Positions 41,890-53,290 of a stretch of DNA of 64,000 nt are shown here, piece by piece. Where the stretch lies: assembly GCA_021234155.1 (NCBI GenBank), contig JAJEKV010000174.1:885964-949963 (forward strand), in the 5' to 3' direction. Within the stretch, counting starts at the first letter, position 1; each line of letters starts with the position of its first letter. Made by a program: the position numbers and the translations under genes. This stretch comes from Isoetes taiwanensis. Its lineage: Eukaryota > Streptophyta > Lycopodiopsida > Isoetales > Isoetaceae. The notes below the pieces were generated by a model. It did no database searches and was not told the DNA's origin. It saw only the letters and a program-made list of their open reading frames with translations.

Positions 41890-43050
41890 ATTGAATTTTT
41901 TTGTATATTAATATAGAAAATTGAACTAGGTTAAAGTATTTGTAATGTACATTTTGAATTTTACATGGAGTTGCCTATCATTAATAAAGGTGGTTGACGT
42001 CCAAATTTCTCCATAATTATACCAAATTCTCCCGAAATCTTGGCGCACATTTTGAACTTTCCTCAATCGATCAAACATGGCTCCGGATTCTACCTCAAGG
42101 AAAACTTGCCCCAAATCGATTATAGCTGCTCCTAAATCGAATGCATTTCAAGAAACAAATGTATCTTGAAGAAAAATCAAGCAGGTCAAATCCATCTTGG
42201 AGTGTTCAAAATGGTTGAAATTGCTTGTGAATTGTGGTAGTGTGAGATTGTCCAGACGACAATAAGCAATCGAGGTGGCTAAGATGTTGGCATAGTTGTT
42301 CTCTTTGTATTTATAGGAATTAGTAAACGAGGCATGATTCCAAAATTATAGCTGGAATGGGATTATATATACCTTCAAGCAACTCAATACTTTGTGTCTG
42401 TTATGGTTAGCCCGCAGGATAATTGTAGGCTCTGTTCTTAAAGGAACCCACGAAGCCGACGATGGTCATTGTCATGGGGTTCATACATTTAAGAGTGTGG
42501 AAGAAAGGAAGAGAATAAATAGAAAACTTGGTAAAAGCAAACATTTGAAAGACCAAAACTACTTTGCATATGTGTTTGGCTAAAAATTCGACCAAGAAAA
42601 CTAGTTTGCATGTGTTTGGCTAAAACTCTATATAATGTTATCTACACATTGGGTCTTATGCGTGTGTGATAAATTTGGGCCTACATAACGGCCATGATCT
42701 TGATCTCCGTCCTGCGATTTTATTGGCTTTATTTTTTAACGCTTCAGATTGACTGCAATAGAGATGAGCGGTAAAGATCTTGATCTTCGTCCTCTGATCT
42801 TATCGGCCCAAAATTAAGGGCTCAGATTGACCGACGAGATTACGATCCCGCCATTGCTTTCCCTCTCCACTCTCCAGCTATGGCGCATAGCGCCATCTTT
42901 CCTTCTCCAGCTATGGCGCATCTCTCCAGCTATGGCACATCTATTCCGCCATTGCTTCCCCTCTCCGGTTCTATGGCGCTATGCCACTGCAGATTCCCAC
43001 AGGAGTGGTGCAAACAGAAAAGCCTCTGGCTTAAGGTGCAATAGTCGCCT
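41890..43050. other. E4 left interior, non-coding
   Basis: No frame with family similarity. 42826-42960 contains repeated CAGCTATGGCGCAT/CTCTCC words (a short degenerate tandem repeat). The N-terminus and core of the transposase would be expected here but are absent. Confidence 0.5.
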
Positions 43051-43055
43051 CCTCT

Positions 43056-43411
43056 AAGATTGTGCATGTGAGGTTCTTGAAGAGAAAATTTCTGATGTGG
43101 AAAGGGTATTTTGGAAGGTGTCTGGCATTGACCGTTCCCAAAGATTTGATGTGCTCCCAGTGAAAGGGGTGCAATCTCTTCATTGCGTATCATCCATAGA
43201 TCCAAATGATCCAACAAAGTTAAAGTGTAGATCTCTTTCATGTTTTTGTAAGGCATGCATCAATTTTGATTGGCCTGCTTGTGAGAATGCTGATCATTGT
43301 GGCAGGTGGGAGTTGAGAAAACTAGAGCCTACAAACAGGGACAATATTGAAGAAGATGGGTATGAGGCAGAAATTATGATCTGCACACTAACAAAATATG
43401 GTAACCAGTAG
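43056..43411 (+). pseudogene. E4 transposase, C-terminal end only
   Basis: Reads EVLEEKISDVERVFWKVSGI...VQSLHCVSSIDPNDP...RSLSCFCKACINFDWPACEN...WELRKLEP. It aligns with the E1 C-terminus (RRYFWEIKPEDINRKKAWGA, QIHSVHGFRDRNP, RKLSCFCKA, W..CEN, WNLR). The C-F-C-x2-C-type cluster and CEN motif are better kept here than in E1. Confidence 0.8.
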
Positions 43412-43528
43412 CCAATAGAAAAATATGTTCAGAGTATTTTTCTTTAAATGCAGAGATAGTGGAAAAAGTCCACCATGCTGAAGAGGTCTCTTGAAGCATC
43501 TGCCAAAAATGTTAACCTGCCAACAGGC

Positions 43529-45030
43529 TCATCCACTAGAAAAGTAAGCTAGAACAGAATTAAAAAAGAGCAAAAATAAGCTTCTTTGATGGAAGGCTAT
43601 GAGCAGTGGATGATCATGTGTCGGACAAGAAGACAGAGTTATAGTAAGTGTTGAAGGCATCAGTTGATCCAAAGATATAATGGTTAGGGGACCAGTTGTT
43701 ATGGTGAAACAGTCGGAATTTGTCCTGTCCTCCAAAAGAATCAACAAAGATCCATAGAGATCAGCAAGCAGCTTGTGGTTGTAATACATTGATCTATATC
43801 TTGTCAACTGTGCTTCAGAAAGAATGAAGTTGTTGACTGATAAAAAAAACCATAAGCAATGGACCTGCACAACTTCTCTGCAGAAAATAGCAGCCCATAG
43901 ATCTTCACTTTCTTTTTGATATCTTCTATGACCACTTCTCATAAGATATGATTCCATAGATGTAGCAATGTCATTTTGCATAACCTGATCTTGAACTTGA
44001 TTACTGAAAGGAGAGAGGCTGTCAAATTTGCTTCTTCCTTCTTCACGCAGAAAGTTCAGATATTCTAGGATCATCAGAAAGGAATAAATTAGAATCTACT
44101 ACATTTAAACCAGTAGACAGCTTGAATTAAAATTCCTTTATTGAGGCTGAGGAGAAAGGCCCACAATTTATCAAGCTTTATGCCACATTTCTGAACTTTT
44201 ATGATAACAGCAGAATGAGAGAGAGCATCAATTTTAGAATGAACAACTGGAAGATTCAAGGAAATACCATTGTAGATGCCCATTTTCCGTTGCTAGAGGT
44301 GAGGTATCCTGGTTCTCTTTAGTCTCTCATCCCGCTCCACATCCGATCAAATTTCTGGGTGATTTCTTGCAATTCCGTAAGGAAAAGGAATTTGAGTGGC
44401 CGGATTAAGAGGATGATAAATGCCTCTATGGTCAGGATCCGCAGAAAGGTTATCCCAGAAGGGCACTTCATGAGTAATGGGGTCCATATCAAAAGACGAG
44501 GGAAGCAGATTATCAAAATTTCCAAAGAGAATGGTGTCTGCATGATTTTCTTGAACGGACAGTAAATTTTGGAGGATAGAGGATCGTTCCGGAGCCGGAA
44601 GATTGGCGAATGCGTGAAGGAATGCTAAATGTTTAGGGTTTTTCGGACAATTAGAGACCATTGCAGAAAGTTCAGGGTGAACCAACAAAAGTACATGCAA
44701 AATATTGAACAACAGAAAGGGGAAAAATGAGAATAGGGGAAAAATACCTTTAGTTAGAACCGAAATTAACCAAGAGAGATCGGATTGCCATTCCCATTGG
44801 CCATTCCCACCGAATTGAGCAAGATCTCGTTGAGAATAGATTTCAACAAAAATCCTATGATCCAACCAATCACAATTTACTCTAAAGATCCCTGATGGAC
44901 CAAATGCACTTGAACCCACAAATTCTTCCAGCCAAGAATTAGTGATTTCCACTTCAAATTCCACAGTACCGGGGACGAAAGTATACTCTGACAAGAAGAG
45001 GTTATCAGGGAAAATTTGGTGAGTGATCAA
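43529..45030 (-). pseudogene. Gene B of E4 (orphan cargo protein)
   Basis: Minus strand. The ATG at 45030 opens a 227-codon frame: FEVEITNSWLEEFVGSSAFG, HRIFVEIYSQRDLAQFGGNG, WEWQS, then a hydrophobic stretch that may be intron read-through (GIFPLFSFFPFLLFNILHVL), then FANLPAPERSSILQNLLSVQ and WDNLSADPDHRG. A second frame (44074-43529) has ILSEAQLTRYRSMYYNHKLL. A piece between (44283-44089) may be another exon. The family is unknown; a partial homologue is in E1 (10980-11785). It lies head-on to the transposase remnant. Confidence 0.55.
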
Positions 45031-45046
45031 GGAATTCCAGAGTTCA

Positions 45047-45500
45047 GAATTCCTTTCAAGGCATTAAGGAATATTCCTTTCAAGGCATTAAGGAACATTG
45101 ATCTCATTACGGAATATTCCCTCTCGAAGCATCAAGGAATATTCCTTTCAAGGCATCATGGAATATTCCTTCCGAGGCATTAATGAATATTCCTTTGAAT
45201 GCAATAAGGAATATTCCTTTCAAGGCATCAGGGAATATTCCTTTTGAGGCATTAAGGAATATTCCTTTGAATGCAATAAGGAATATTCATTTCAAGGCGT
45301 TAAGGAATATTCCTGTCAAGGCATTAAAGAATATTCCTTAAAATTTGATAAGGAATATTCCCTTCGAGGCATTGAGAAATATTCCTTTCAAGGTGTTAAG
45401 GAATATTCCTGTCAAGGCATTAAGGAATATTCCTTTCAATGTAATAAGGAATATTCTTTTCATTTAAGGCATTAAGGATATTCCATTCCAAATGCAATAA
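45047..45500. repeat. Minisatellite, about 19 units of 24 bp, GGAATATTCC core
   Basis: Unit AAGGAATATTCCTTTCAAGG + CATT, with variants. The core GGAATATTCC is a perfect 10-bp palindrome kept in most units while the flanking bases vary. The array lies between the gene B start and the gene A end. Confidence 0.95.
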
Positions 45501-45959
45501 GGAATGTACAAAAATGCAATTTGTACTTCTCTTTGTGTAAGGTGTCAAAGGTTACATAATATCACACATATTTGTAGAAGGGTTTTTCACAAAACATATC
45601 ACTCGAAACAATCAAGTAACTGTTTTGATTGACCAAAAAGGGTACAAGGCTTCTTTAAATCAGAAATCCTTTTTTGAGGTAAGGTGTTTTTTATATTCAT
45701 AATTATAACTTACATAGTCATAAAGTATACTATCAGTAGTATACTATTCAGCATAGTGTCATATATACATTCCTTATGATAGGGAATGTGAACAAAAATG
45801 TGAACAAAAAATAGATATAAGCCTGTTACATAGTTCATCTTGCAAAATCAGATACTCAGATTCATGATCAGCTCAAATTCTATTCTCGTATCTTCTACTG
45901 TGCATCAATCATAAATCAGAAATTAGAAGTTTCTTTAAATCAGAAATCAGAGGACTATT

Positions 45960-48900
45960 GACTGATACGTTCTTTAGGATTGGCATCACAATGCGTGACC
46001 AAAGCATCTATTAGAAATTGTCGTCGTGCATGAGAGAACCATTTAGATGTTGTGACATCAATAAATAAGGTTAGAAATATTTAAAGGAACATGACCATGC
46101 AGTACATACAAGGGAAGGCATACAACTTACTTCCATATCTCTACCAGAGACAAGAGCTTCAACATATTTGTGCATAAATCCCATCACATACAACCCACAT
46201 GATGTTAAATCGGGCTGTTGTGGCACCTCTACTTGCTGAATCCGATTAACATTATTTCTCTTCATGAAATCGACGCCTCTAGATACTTGACCGATCGATA
46301 GGGTTAACATTTGTGTGTGCAACCTACATATCACAAAATTTAGCAGACCGAAATAGCGAAGAAAAGCAAAGCAACAACTTAAAGTATTAGATACCCTTTA
46401 ATTGCTTTCTCGTTCGTCGCATAACCTGTAAGAGGATTCAAGACATGAATTGCTGGTGCAGGTAGGATCTTGAATCGATGGTGCGAAAGTAAAAAGCAAA
46501 GACAAAGACAAAATGGCCATTCTCAAGGATAGGTACAAGGATATGATGGCATTTAGCTACCACAATCCCCTTCATCCCTGATTTCACTATTTCAATGACA
46601 TTCAGTGATCCTTCAGCTGATTCACTCTTTCTTTTGCTGCTGGTAACTTCTCTAAACCTTATATAGTTGTAAGCAGAATAAAAAAAAAAAAGATTTTGCT
46701 CTTCCACTCGGAAGGCAATGTCTCATACAAGCACCTGGATTAGATTAAGGTTAACATTAGAGACAAGGAATAGCAACAAATACAAATCGGTTACAACCAG
46801 GTTATTACCGCCATAAACATCCACTAGCTGGCTACTCATTTTAGAGTTAGTTGCACATAAAATTGCTATGTCGATGCAACCACTTTCATTTCAGCCAGTG
46901 GACAGTTCTTGAATGGCGTGAATGGCGTGAATTCCATAAGTTTATCCTTGTCATCATTTCTGTTATCAGATCCAAGATGTTAGTGTCATATTAACAATTG
47001 ATCCATGACAATAAAGCATAAATTGATACTTTCCAATCTCTGTTTCCAGTGGTTTAGACATGCAAAACGAGTAAATCTAATTAGCTACTGAAGTATAACT
47101 AAGTAAATGTAAGCTAGCTATTACCATTTTGCAGCGGATGTTCCTGCTCTGGTTTGCACTCTCTTTTTTCCAGCTGTTTTGGCATCAGCGTTGACCATAA
47201 ATTTAGTAGTTGCCTTGGCTGCAATCTCCCAAGGCTTCTTCAACATCATCTGGCTCCATTGAATCGTCGCAAGTCTCTGAAGTAAAGAAAGTGCTTCATT
47301 CTAATGTTTTGAAAGCGAGACAAAAAAAGAAACACGTACCTGCCAAAGAACAAGACGTTTCCTCAACTTGAACTTCAACAGCAGCTTTAGGACTGTTTTC
47401 AATGTCGTCACCAACATCTTCAGTAATTTTATCTGTAAACACGTCAACGTAAGTTTCAAAATACAAAAAAAAAAAGAAACCCCGAAAAGGAGAAAGAATT
47501 ACTTTTTGGGCTTTCAAACTTTCTTTGCAATAATAGCGTTTCGGCTTCAACAAATTGGGATCTCTTTTGGAAAACAACCTCTCACTGCAAAATATTGAAC
47601 AATTAGTGAACTCTAACTACAACAGATGCAATCTTAATGTAATCAGACTGTAATCAGCCTACCTTCCACAATTTCTGAAGTTTTATCCAAGTACCCCTCG
47701 GTCTCCAAATCCTGCATTGATTGCTTATGAGTTGTTGCAATTCTCAAAGGTGGTAGATGTGGATGGACTTCCAACATCGATAGCAAAGAGCATATTTTGT
47801 GCCGTGTTCAAAGCAATTGGGATGTCTGAGAATGGTAAATGGAACCCCTTTCCAACAACATCCTTCTTTTCACCTACAACATAAGATTTTGCTATATTCA
47901 GAACTTAAGCATAGTGCACGAAACATGAATTGTTTAGTTTACCTGCAGTTGTAGTTCTTGCTTTCTTGATACTACCCATATGCATTGACACAATTGGGAT
48001 CATAAGCAAATAAAAATGTAAACACTTGATTCAGAATCAAGGGAGATGTAGAGTAGATAGAAGCAAAATCTACGTGAAAAAAAAACAATCAGATGCAAAT
48101 CAAAAATGTAACAAATGTTAATTAGATGCAAGTAGGTTTTTACTATTGTGCAAACTTTCTCACGATAATGTAACGACAAAAATAGAAGTACATTAGTGTG
48201 CATAGCTATCTCTAATGTAAAGGAAAACCAAATACTAAATTCAAATGCATTTCAGAACATATGTAAAATATAAATAACAAAATATTTTATCAATGCACCC
48301 TATCAAATACATCATTCAGGCATTGAATGTAAAGGAAAGTCAAATACTAAATTCATATGCATTTTCGATCACATGTAAATGCAAAGTACAAGTATATGCA
48401 ATACACCCTATCAATACACCCCAGAAAGGAATTCCGTAAAAGCACTTCATGGCACATGTAATTGTAAAGAACGTAAGCAAATACATTTCCTCTTTACAAG
48501 AAAGACAAAACCACGCCAAATCAAATGCTAATACGCTTATGTACATGATAGAAACTAACTACATCTAAGTACACTCAAACTAATTATATAATAAAAATAG
48601 AAATAGATGTACCTTGAGTAAGGGATTCCTACAAAGGTCAAGAGGTCCTCGGACCATGAACAATCATGTACACATGTATTCGTCGTTGAAACCATGAATA
48701 CAAGACAAAATAGACAATATGTATGACCACAAAGTGGAGATATTACCATGGTCAAGTCAAGGCAATCATTGAACTGCCGCAAGTATTGGTAATATGTGAG
48801 GATGAAGCGCCCGCCTTGTTTGAAAGTATGGGGAGCGGGCTGCAGGCCTATCGGGTCCAATCTTTCCAAATGCTTAGTCATCTCCTTTATTCTATTCTCA

Positions 48901-49831
48901 CAGTTGGAATTAACTTCCAAATCCTTGCTGATTTTTTCAATGGCAGCTTCTAATCCTTGCAAATCAGCCTTTAAACAATCAATGGGAATCATTAGAGCAT
49001 CTAAGTCAGCAATATAACTTGATTTCTCCTCCTCTAAGTGGGATGCCAAAGTCATTTGCACATCAGTTGGCTTCCCGCTTGCTTTTAAACCTGCCATAAT
49101 GCTGAACTGCTCACATATTTGTGCATCTTTATTCTGCACAAGTCTTGTCAAGAAGCTCTTATCACTCTCATGCTTCAACAGTTCAATTTCCATTGTTTTC
49201 CTTTTCTCTTTTAAAGTCTGTATTTCATCAAGCATGGAGGCAGAAAATGCTCTTCTTTCCCTCCATCTTTTCCTCATTTCCAACTGCTGTCCCAATTCTA
49301 CCTGAGGCATACATTTAGTAGCTTTAACATTGGAAGACTTTATTGTAGCTAATTCTGTCAGGTCAGATTCTTTTTGAGAGCCTTTTGAATGAAGACTTGC
49401 ACTTGCTTTCACCTCATCCCAATCAATGCTTACTCCTTTGTAATGAAGTGCATATGCTCGGGCAAAATACAATGGAATGTGATGATTTGCAATGTCCTTC
49501 CTACAAAAAACGTGCTCATACACAGAAAAAAATCTGCCATCCAAATAGGCTTAATCCTGCACTCTTGATAACCCCTAACAGCAGGGGCTTCAGAACCCCA
49601 AACATCCTGCACTATTTGCACTATCCCTGGAAACATGCTATCAAAATTGTTGTTTCTAAGCTGCCTGATGCTTACCTTGTCAAACTCGGGCGGCAAGACC
49701 TCCCGATCTGAAGAAGACCCACTCTTGAGTTTTCGAGCGGCAGTTCTAGTGGGAGACCTTGGCATGGGCTTTAGAGGTTTGTTGCAAGGCGATTTCCTTG
49801 GAGATGTCTTTGTTCCAAGCTGCTTCGTCAT
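45960..49831 (-). pseudogene. Gene A of E4: coiled coil, RING-like cluster, Ulp1/C48 protease
   Basis: Minus strand. It starts at ATG 49831 (MTKQLGTKTSPRKSPCNKPL, basic). VSIRQLRNNNFDSMFPGIVQ and SVYEHVFCRKDIANHHIPLY follow, then a long coiled coil in the 329-codon frame 49544-48555 (TLKEKRKTMEIELLKHESDK; LEEEKSSYIADLDALM), then CGHTYCLFC, a RING-like cluster. Linker exons lie at 47.0-47.7 kb. The protease begins near 46560 with KCHHILVPILENGHFVFVFA (candidate catalytic His in ENGHF), then IHVLNPLTGYATNEKAIKGY after a frameshift, then 46260-46133 with QQPDLTSCGLYVMGFMHKYV (Gln and catalytic-type Cys in SCG), then a donor GTAAGT and a last exon SKWFSHARRQFLIDALV to a stop near 45957. The His/Gln/Cys residues are present, unlike E3, but a frameshift remains. 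Confidence 0.7.
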
Positions 49832-50094
49832 GATCTCTTCCCTGGTGCTTCAGCTCTCTGAAAATGCAAGCTTTTGGTTATGGAGATCCTGATCTTGGCT
49901 ATGGAGGTTCGAATATGGATGTCAAGCTTTCGGTTATGGAGGTTCGAGCGGGAGGGAGGTTGAACAGAGAGTAGGAGGAGAGTTCAAAATTATTTGCCCT
50001 ATTAATGATTCATTCCAAGAATAATAATTTCTGGGGGAGGGATTTTCTTACATTTTGAATTTGTAAATGTAAAATACTGGCACTTTTTTTTGCC

Positions 50095-50115
50095 CACCCT
50101 TTCATGCTTCTACCC
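50095..50115 (-). repeat. E4 right terminal inverted repeat, followed by TACT
   Basis: CACCCTTTCATGCTTCTACC and one more C: inverse of 41869-41889 with one mismatch. TACT at 50116-50119. Confidence 0.95.
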
Positions 50116-50119
50116 TACT

Positions 50120-50944
50120 GGGAATAAATATATTTTGGTTTGCACTGACTATATTACCAAGTGGGTGGAAGCACGCGCGTTTAGGGAAGACATGGCTAAT
50201 AATGTGGCCATATTCTTATATGAAAATATCATAACACGTTTTGGCTGCCCTTTGGAATTGATCAACGATAGAGGTAAGCATTTTCATATGATACTATTGA
50301 AGCTTTAACTAATAGATATGGGGTGAAATATAGAAAGACAACTCCATATCTCCCACACCCAAACAGCCAGGTGGAGCAAACAAACAAAACCTTATGTACA
50401 TTATTACAAAAATCTGCAATATCAACTGCACAAATTGGGATAAATGCCTTTTTGATGCACTATGGGCCTACCGCATTGCACATAAAGTTATTAAATGCTA
50501 CACCTTTTAAATTAGTATATGGGCAAGAAGCTATAGTTCCTATTGAGTTAGAACTCCCAGCCCTGAGAATTGCCATTGAACATCCATTGGACTGGGATGC
50601 TAGTTTGCGAGCAAGATTAGAACAATTAGAACATTTAAGTGAAAGCAGACTATATGCTTATACATGACAAGCAATGTCACAAATCATGGTATGATCGGCA
50701 TCGAAACAATAAACACTTTGATAAAGGTAACTTAGTCCTACTTTATGATAGTAAGCATTGGAAGAAACCGGGTAAACTCAGGATGCGCTGGAAGGGTCCA
50801 TATGTTGTTAAAGAAATATACGATAATAGATCTGTAGTACTAAAAGATTTTGTAGGAAACGAACTCCCAACACGAGTGAATGGTGCAAGACTTAAAGTGT
50901 ATCACGTGCAAAAGAGTCGTAATCACCCTTCTAGTAAGGTATAA
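50120..50944 (+). pseudogene. Gypsy integrase core and C-terminus
   Basis: NKYILVCTDYITKWVEARAF (first catalytic Asp in TDY), then RFGCPLELINDRGKHFH (second Asp), then a frame change and YLPHPNSQVEQTNKTL (catalytic Glu in VEQTNK). The GPX-type segment KPGKLRMRWKGPYVVKEIYD follows, and the coding ends at 50944. There are frameshifts near 50300 and 50650. This completes the pol that starts at 37040 (minus) and 41112 (plus). Confidence 0.92.
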
Positions 50945-50952
50945 TATTCATC

Positions 50953-51930
50953 GGGGGGATGAATAAATAAAACAGGGTTAGTACTATTGTAAAAATAAAA
51001 TGGAAAAAAATTAATAAAAATACAAATAAAGAAGAAACAAAAAATCATTTTTTCTGATAATCCATCAACTTGTCTTCCATTATTATATCAAATTCATCTC
51101 ATTTTCTATTTTCTCGGTTCGTCCCCTACTTCGTCTACGATGCTCCTATTGTATCGAAAGCCGGAGTTCATCCCTCTGGCAACCAAGTTGACAGAGGTCG
51201 TCCACCTGACGACAATTCCTTGGCAAGGAATCGGTGAGGAAGAATGGACGTGTCATTTATCCCGTCTTCTCTCGGGACTGTCCTAGCTGCAGAAGCGTAA
51301 ATAAACATGAGCACATGACATCAAATATAAATAGCTCCATCTCGAAGGGTGGCTCACCATAGCATACAGGCATCATGGGGGAGATCCTACCCAAGGCTCA
51401 GACTCAAGGGGTATGGACTGACAGCTTGGGCCTCCAAAAGTCATTGCAGATAGCATTCATGTCAATGGATTGGGCTGGCATAGGAACATGGCTGTTGGGT
51501 AGTCCTCTCCATCCGCCCCTCTTATGCATACTTTGCAGAATAGGCTGATAAGTCTTGGGACTGGACCGTAGCCTGCCAGGTGCATAGCCAAGGGGGCTAC
51601 TCTTGGGTTTCATCTCCATGGTCCTGATGAGGTAGGAGGAAATCACTCCCTCTAGAGGTATGCATGCCCATCACAGACGGCTAGAGGGCCACTGCCTGTC
51701 TACAACTTGAACCTCATTGAAGGTGACGCATCACCCAAGAGATGCCGAGCCCATGCCTTGTCCACACGCAGTGGCAAGCCATTAGGCCTAGCCCGCTAAG
51801 ATTCCTGGTAGGCTTTACACACCAGAAGGATCGATCTGCAATGGGACATGTCCTCCTTATCCACCGGTCTAGCTCCGCCACCCACAGCCAGGCGGGCTCT
51901 TATGCACAGGCCGCATTAATTGGGAAATAA
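50953..51930 (+). mobile_element. Probable gypsy 3' LTR, limits uncertain
   Basis: TCGGGGGGATGAATAAATAA follows the end of pol. The G run is a polypurine tract and the LTR would start at TGAATAAAT near 50959. The right limit cannot be fixed because the matching 5' LTR is not in the window. No coding is seen. Confidence 0.5.
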
Positions 51931-52089
51931 TGAGGTTATTTAGATACATCAACTATTGAAGCTTTTAGGGTCTCTACCCCCTTTCCAATACACAGGAGTG
52001 CGTATAGAACAAAACATCATTATAGAACTAAAATATAAAATAACATCTAATCTATCTACCTAAACATACATGGTTAGGTTCTTTTTTTA

Positions 52090-52620
52090 GGGCTTGTGAT
52101 CGTAGAATCTATAAGGCTACTAAGGCTAATCTAACATGATGACCAAGCTCATTGCCGGACTAAAAGTCAGCATTGCACAACAGAATCACTGTTTACCTGA
52201 TCCTTGGCTTGCTCCCGCACCTGGAATCGCGTCCATGCTTTTGCTTGGGTCGAAGGCGACTGAACTTGGGGGATCTGTTGTGCAAAGGCGGCTTGGCGGT
52301 GTCTGGCAATGCGAATTAGCAGCTTGGCTTGGTCGGAATGGCCCAAGGAAGCCGAAATGTAAAAATGGAAAAGGTTTAGGGTTTCCCTTTTTGTTCCTTT
52401 TGCATGACCTTTTAGGGTTAGGGCTAAAAGGACATATGGGGTTTTGCCATGTGGCAAAAGGGTTAAATGCATATGTTTATAGACATGTGCAACATAAGAG
52501 GTTGCCCATTAGGGTGCAACCCTTTATGGTTTCCAAGTACATGTCATCAAGGTGACATGTATGAGTGGCGTGGCAGTATAATATACGTATTCATATTGTG
52601 TATTGTGCTGGAACGTCACA
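52090..52620 (-). mobile_element. Second gypsy-type 3' LTR (minus strand), left limit uncertain
   Basis: The minus strand reads RDAEDNINSRWGD, the end of a gypsy pol (52680-52622), then a polypurine stretch GATGGGGAGA, then TGTGACGTTCCAGCAC, the LTR start at 52620. Only the 3' end of this element is present. Confidence 0.6.
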
Positions 52621-52731
52621 ATCTCCCCATCTTGAATTGATGTTGTCCTCAGCATCACGAGTCTCCCCACCTTAGAAACCTGCATGATCCCTGCAACACA
52701 TTTCATGCATGCAATTTTTATAACAATTATC

Positions 52732-53133
52732 CAACACAAACCATTAACATCCAACATATAAAAATTAAATCTCCCCTAAAACCCCCTGTGTTTTGGGTGC
52801 ATATTCACACGGGGGGTGACTCCGGGCATCGAGAGCTATTGGATGGGCATATTCATGAGTTATGCTTTGATTTGGACCGTAGATAGCGATCCTCGTTTGT
52901 GGGGTATGCTCGTACAAGTTTTTTTATACTATATAGCAAGATTTGTGAAATACTATAAGGCTTGGTGCAATATACTTAATAGTGTTGATTTCAAACATGT
53001 ATTATACCATTTTAGGCAGTATAAAAAGGGCTCTCACTACCCTACGTTACCCCCCGTGTGAATATGCACCCAAACCAAAGGGGGTTTTAGGGGGATTTAA
53101 TTTTTATATGTTGGATGTTAATGGTTTGTGTTG
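52732..53133. mobile_element. Fold-back MITE, about 95-bp inverted repeats
   Basis: CAACACAAACCATTAACATC starting at 52732 and its inverse ending at 53133. The inverted repeats continue through AAATTAAATC, CCCCTAAAACCCCC and GGGTGCATATTCACACGGGG to about 52817 and 53053. The spacer encodes nothing recognisable. It lies just outside the LTR end at 52620. Confidence 0.9.
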
Positions 53134-53187
53134 CAAAATAATTTTTGGCCTTGGGCCTTAGGGACGCCACCCTCTCTCCCCCTCCCC

Positions 53188-53290
53188 CTCCCCGTGAATA
53201 TGCACCCAAACCATACGGGGTTTTAGGGGGATTTTAATTTAAAAGTGTTTTATGTAATGGTTTATGTTCTCTAAAAAATTTTTTTGCCCC
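53188..53290 (+). repeat. Partial copy of the fold-back MITE arm
   Basis: CCCCGTGAATATGCACCCAA, ACGGGGTTTTAGGGGGATTTTA and AATGGTTTATGTT repeat the right arm of the MITE at 53053-53133 in the same orientation, with changes. Confidence 0.8.

Larger units (their letters stand above)
41869..50115 (+). mobile_element. E4: 8.2-kb element of the E1 family, inserted in gypsy integrase
   Basis: Left end GGGTAGAAGCATAAAAGGGT (41869-41889, 21 bp) and right end inverse GGGTAGAAGCATGAAAGGGT (50095-50115), one mismatch, with a TACT duplication. Contents: only the C-terminal end of a transposase (43056-43411, plus strand), gene B (45030-43529, minus strand), a GGAATATTCC minisatellite (45047-45500) and gene A with a Ulp1 domain (49831-45960, minus strand). 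E4 is thus an internally deleted element that kept its cargo. Confidence 0.93.

Noticed and set aside
45047-45500. Possible CRISPR-like array
   Set aside because: The spacers are not unique; the whole unit is repeated with drift. This is a plant minisatellite inside a transposon.
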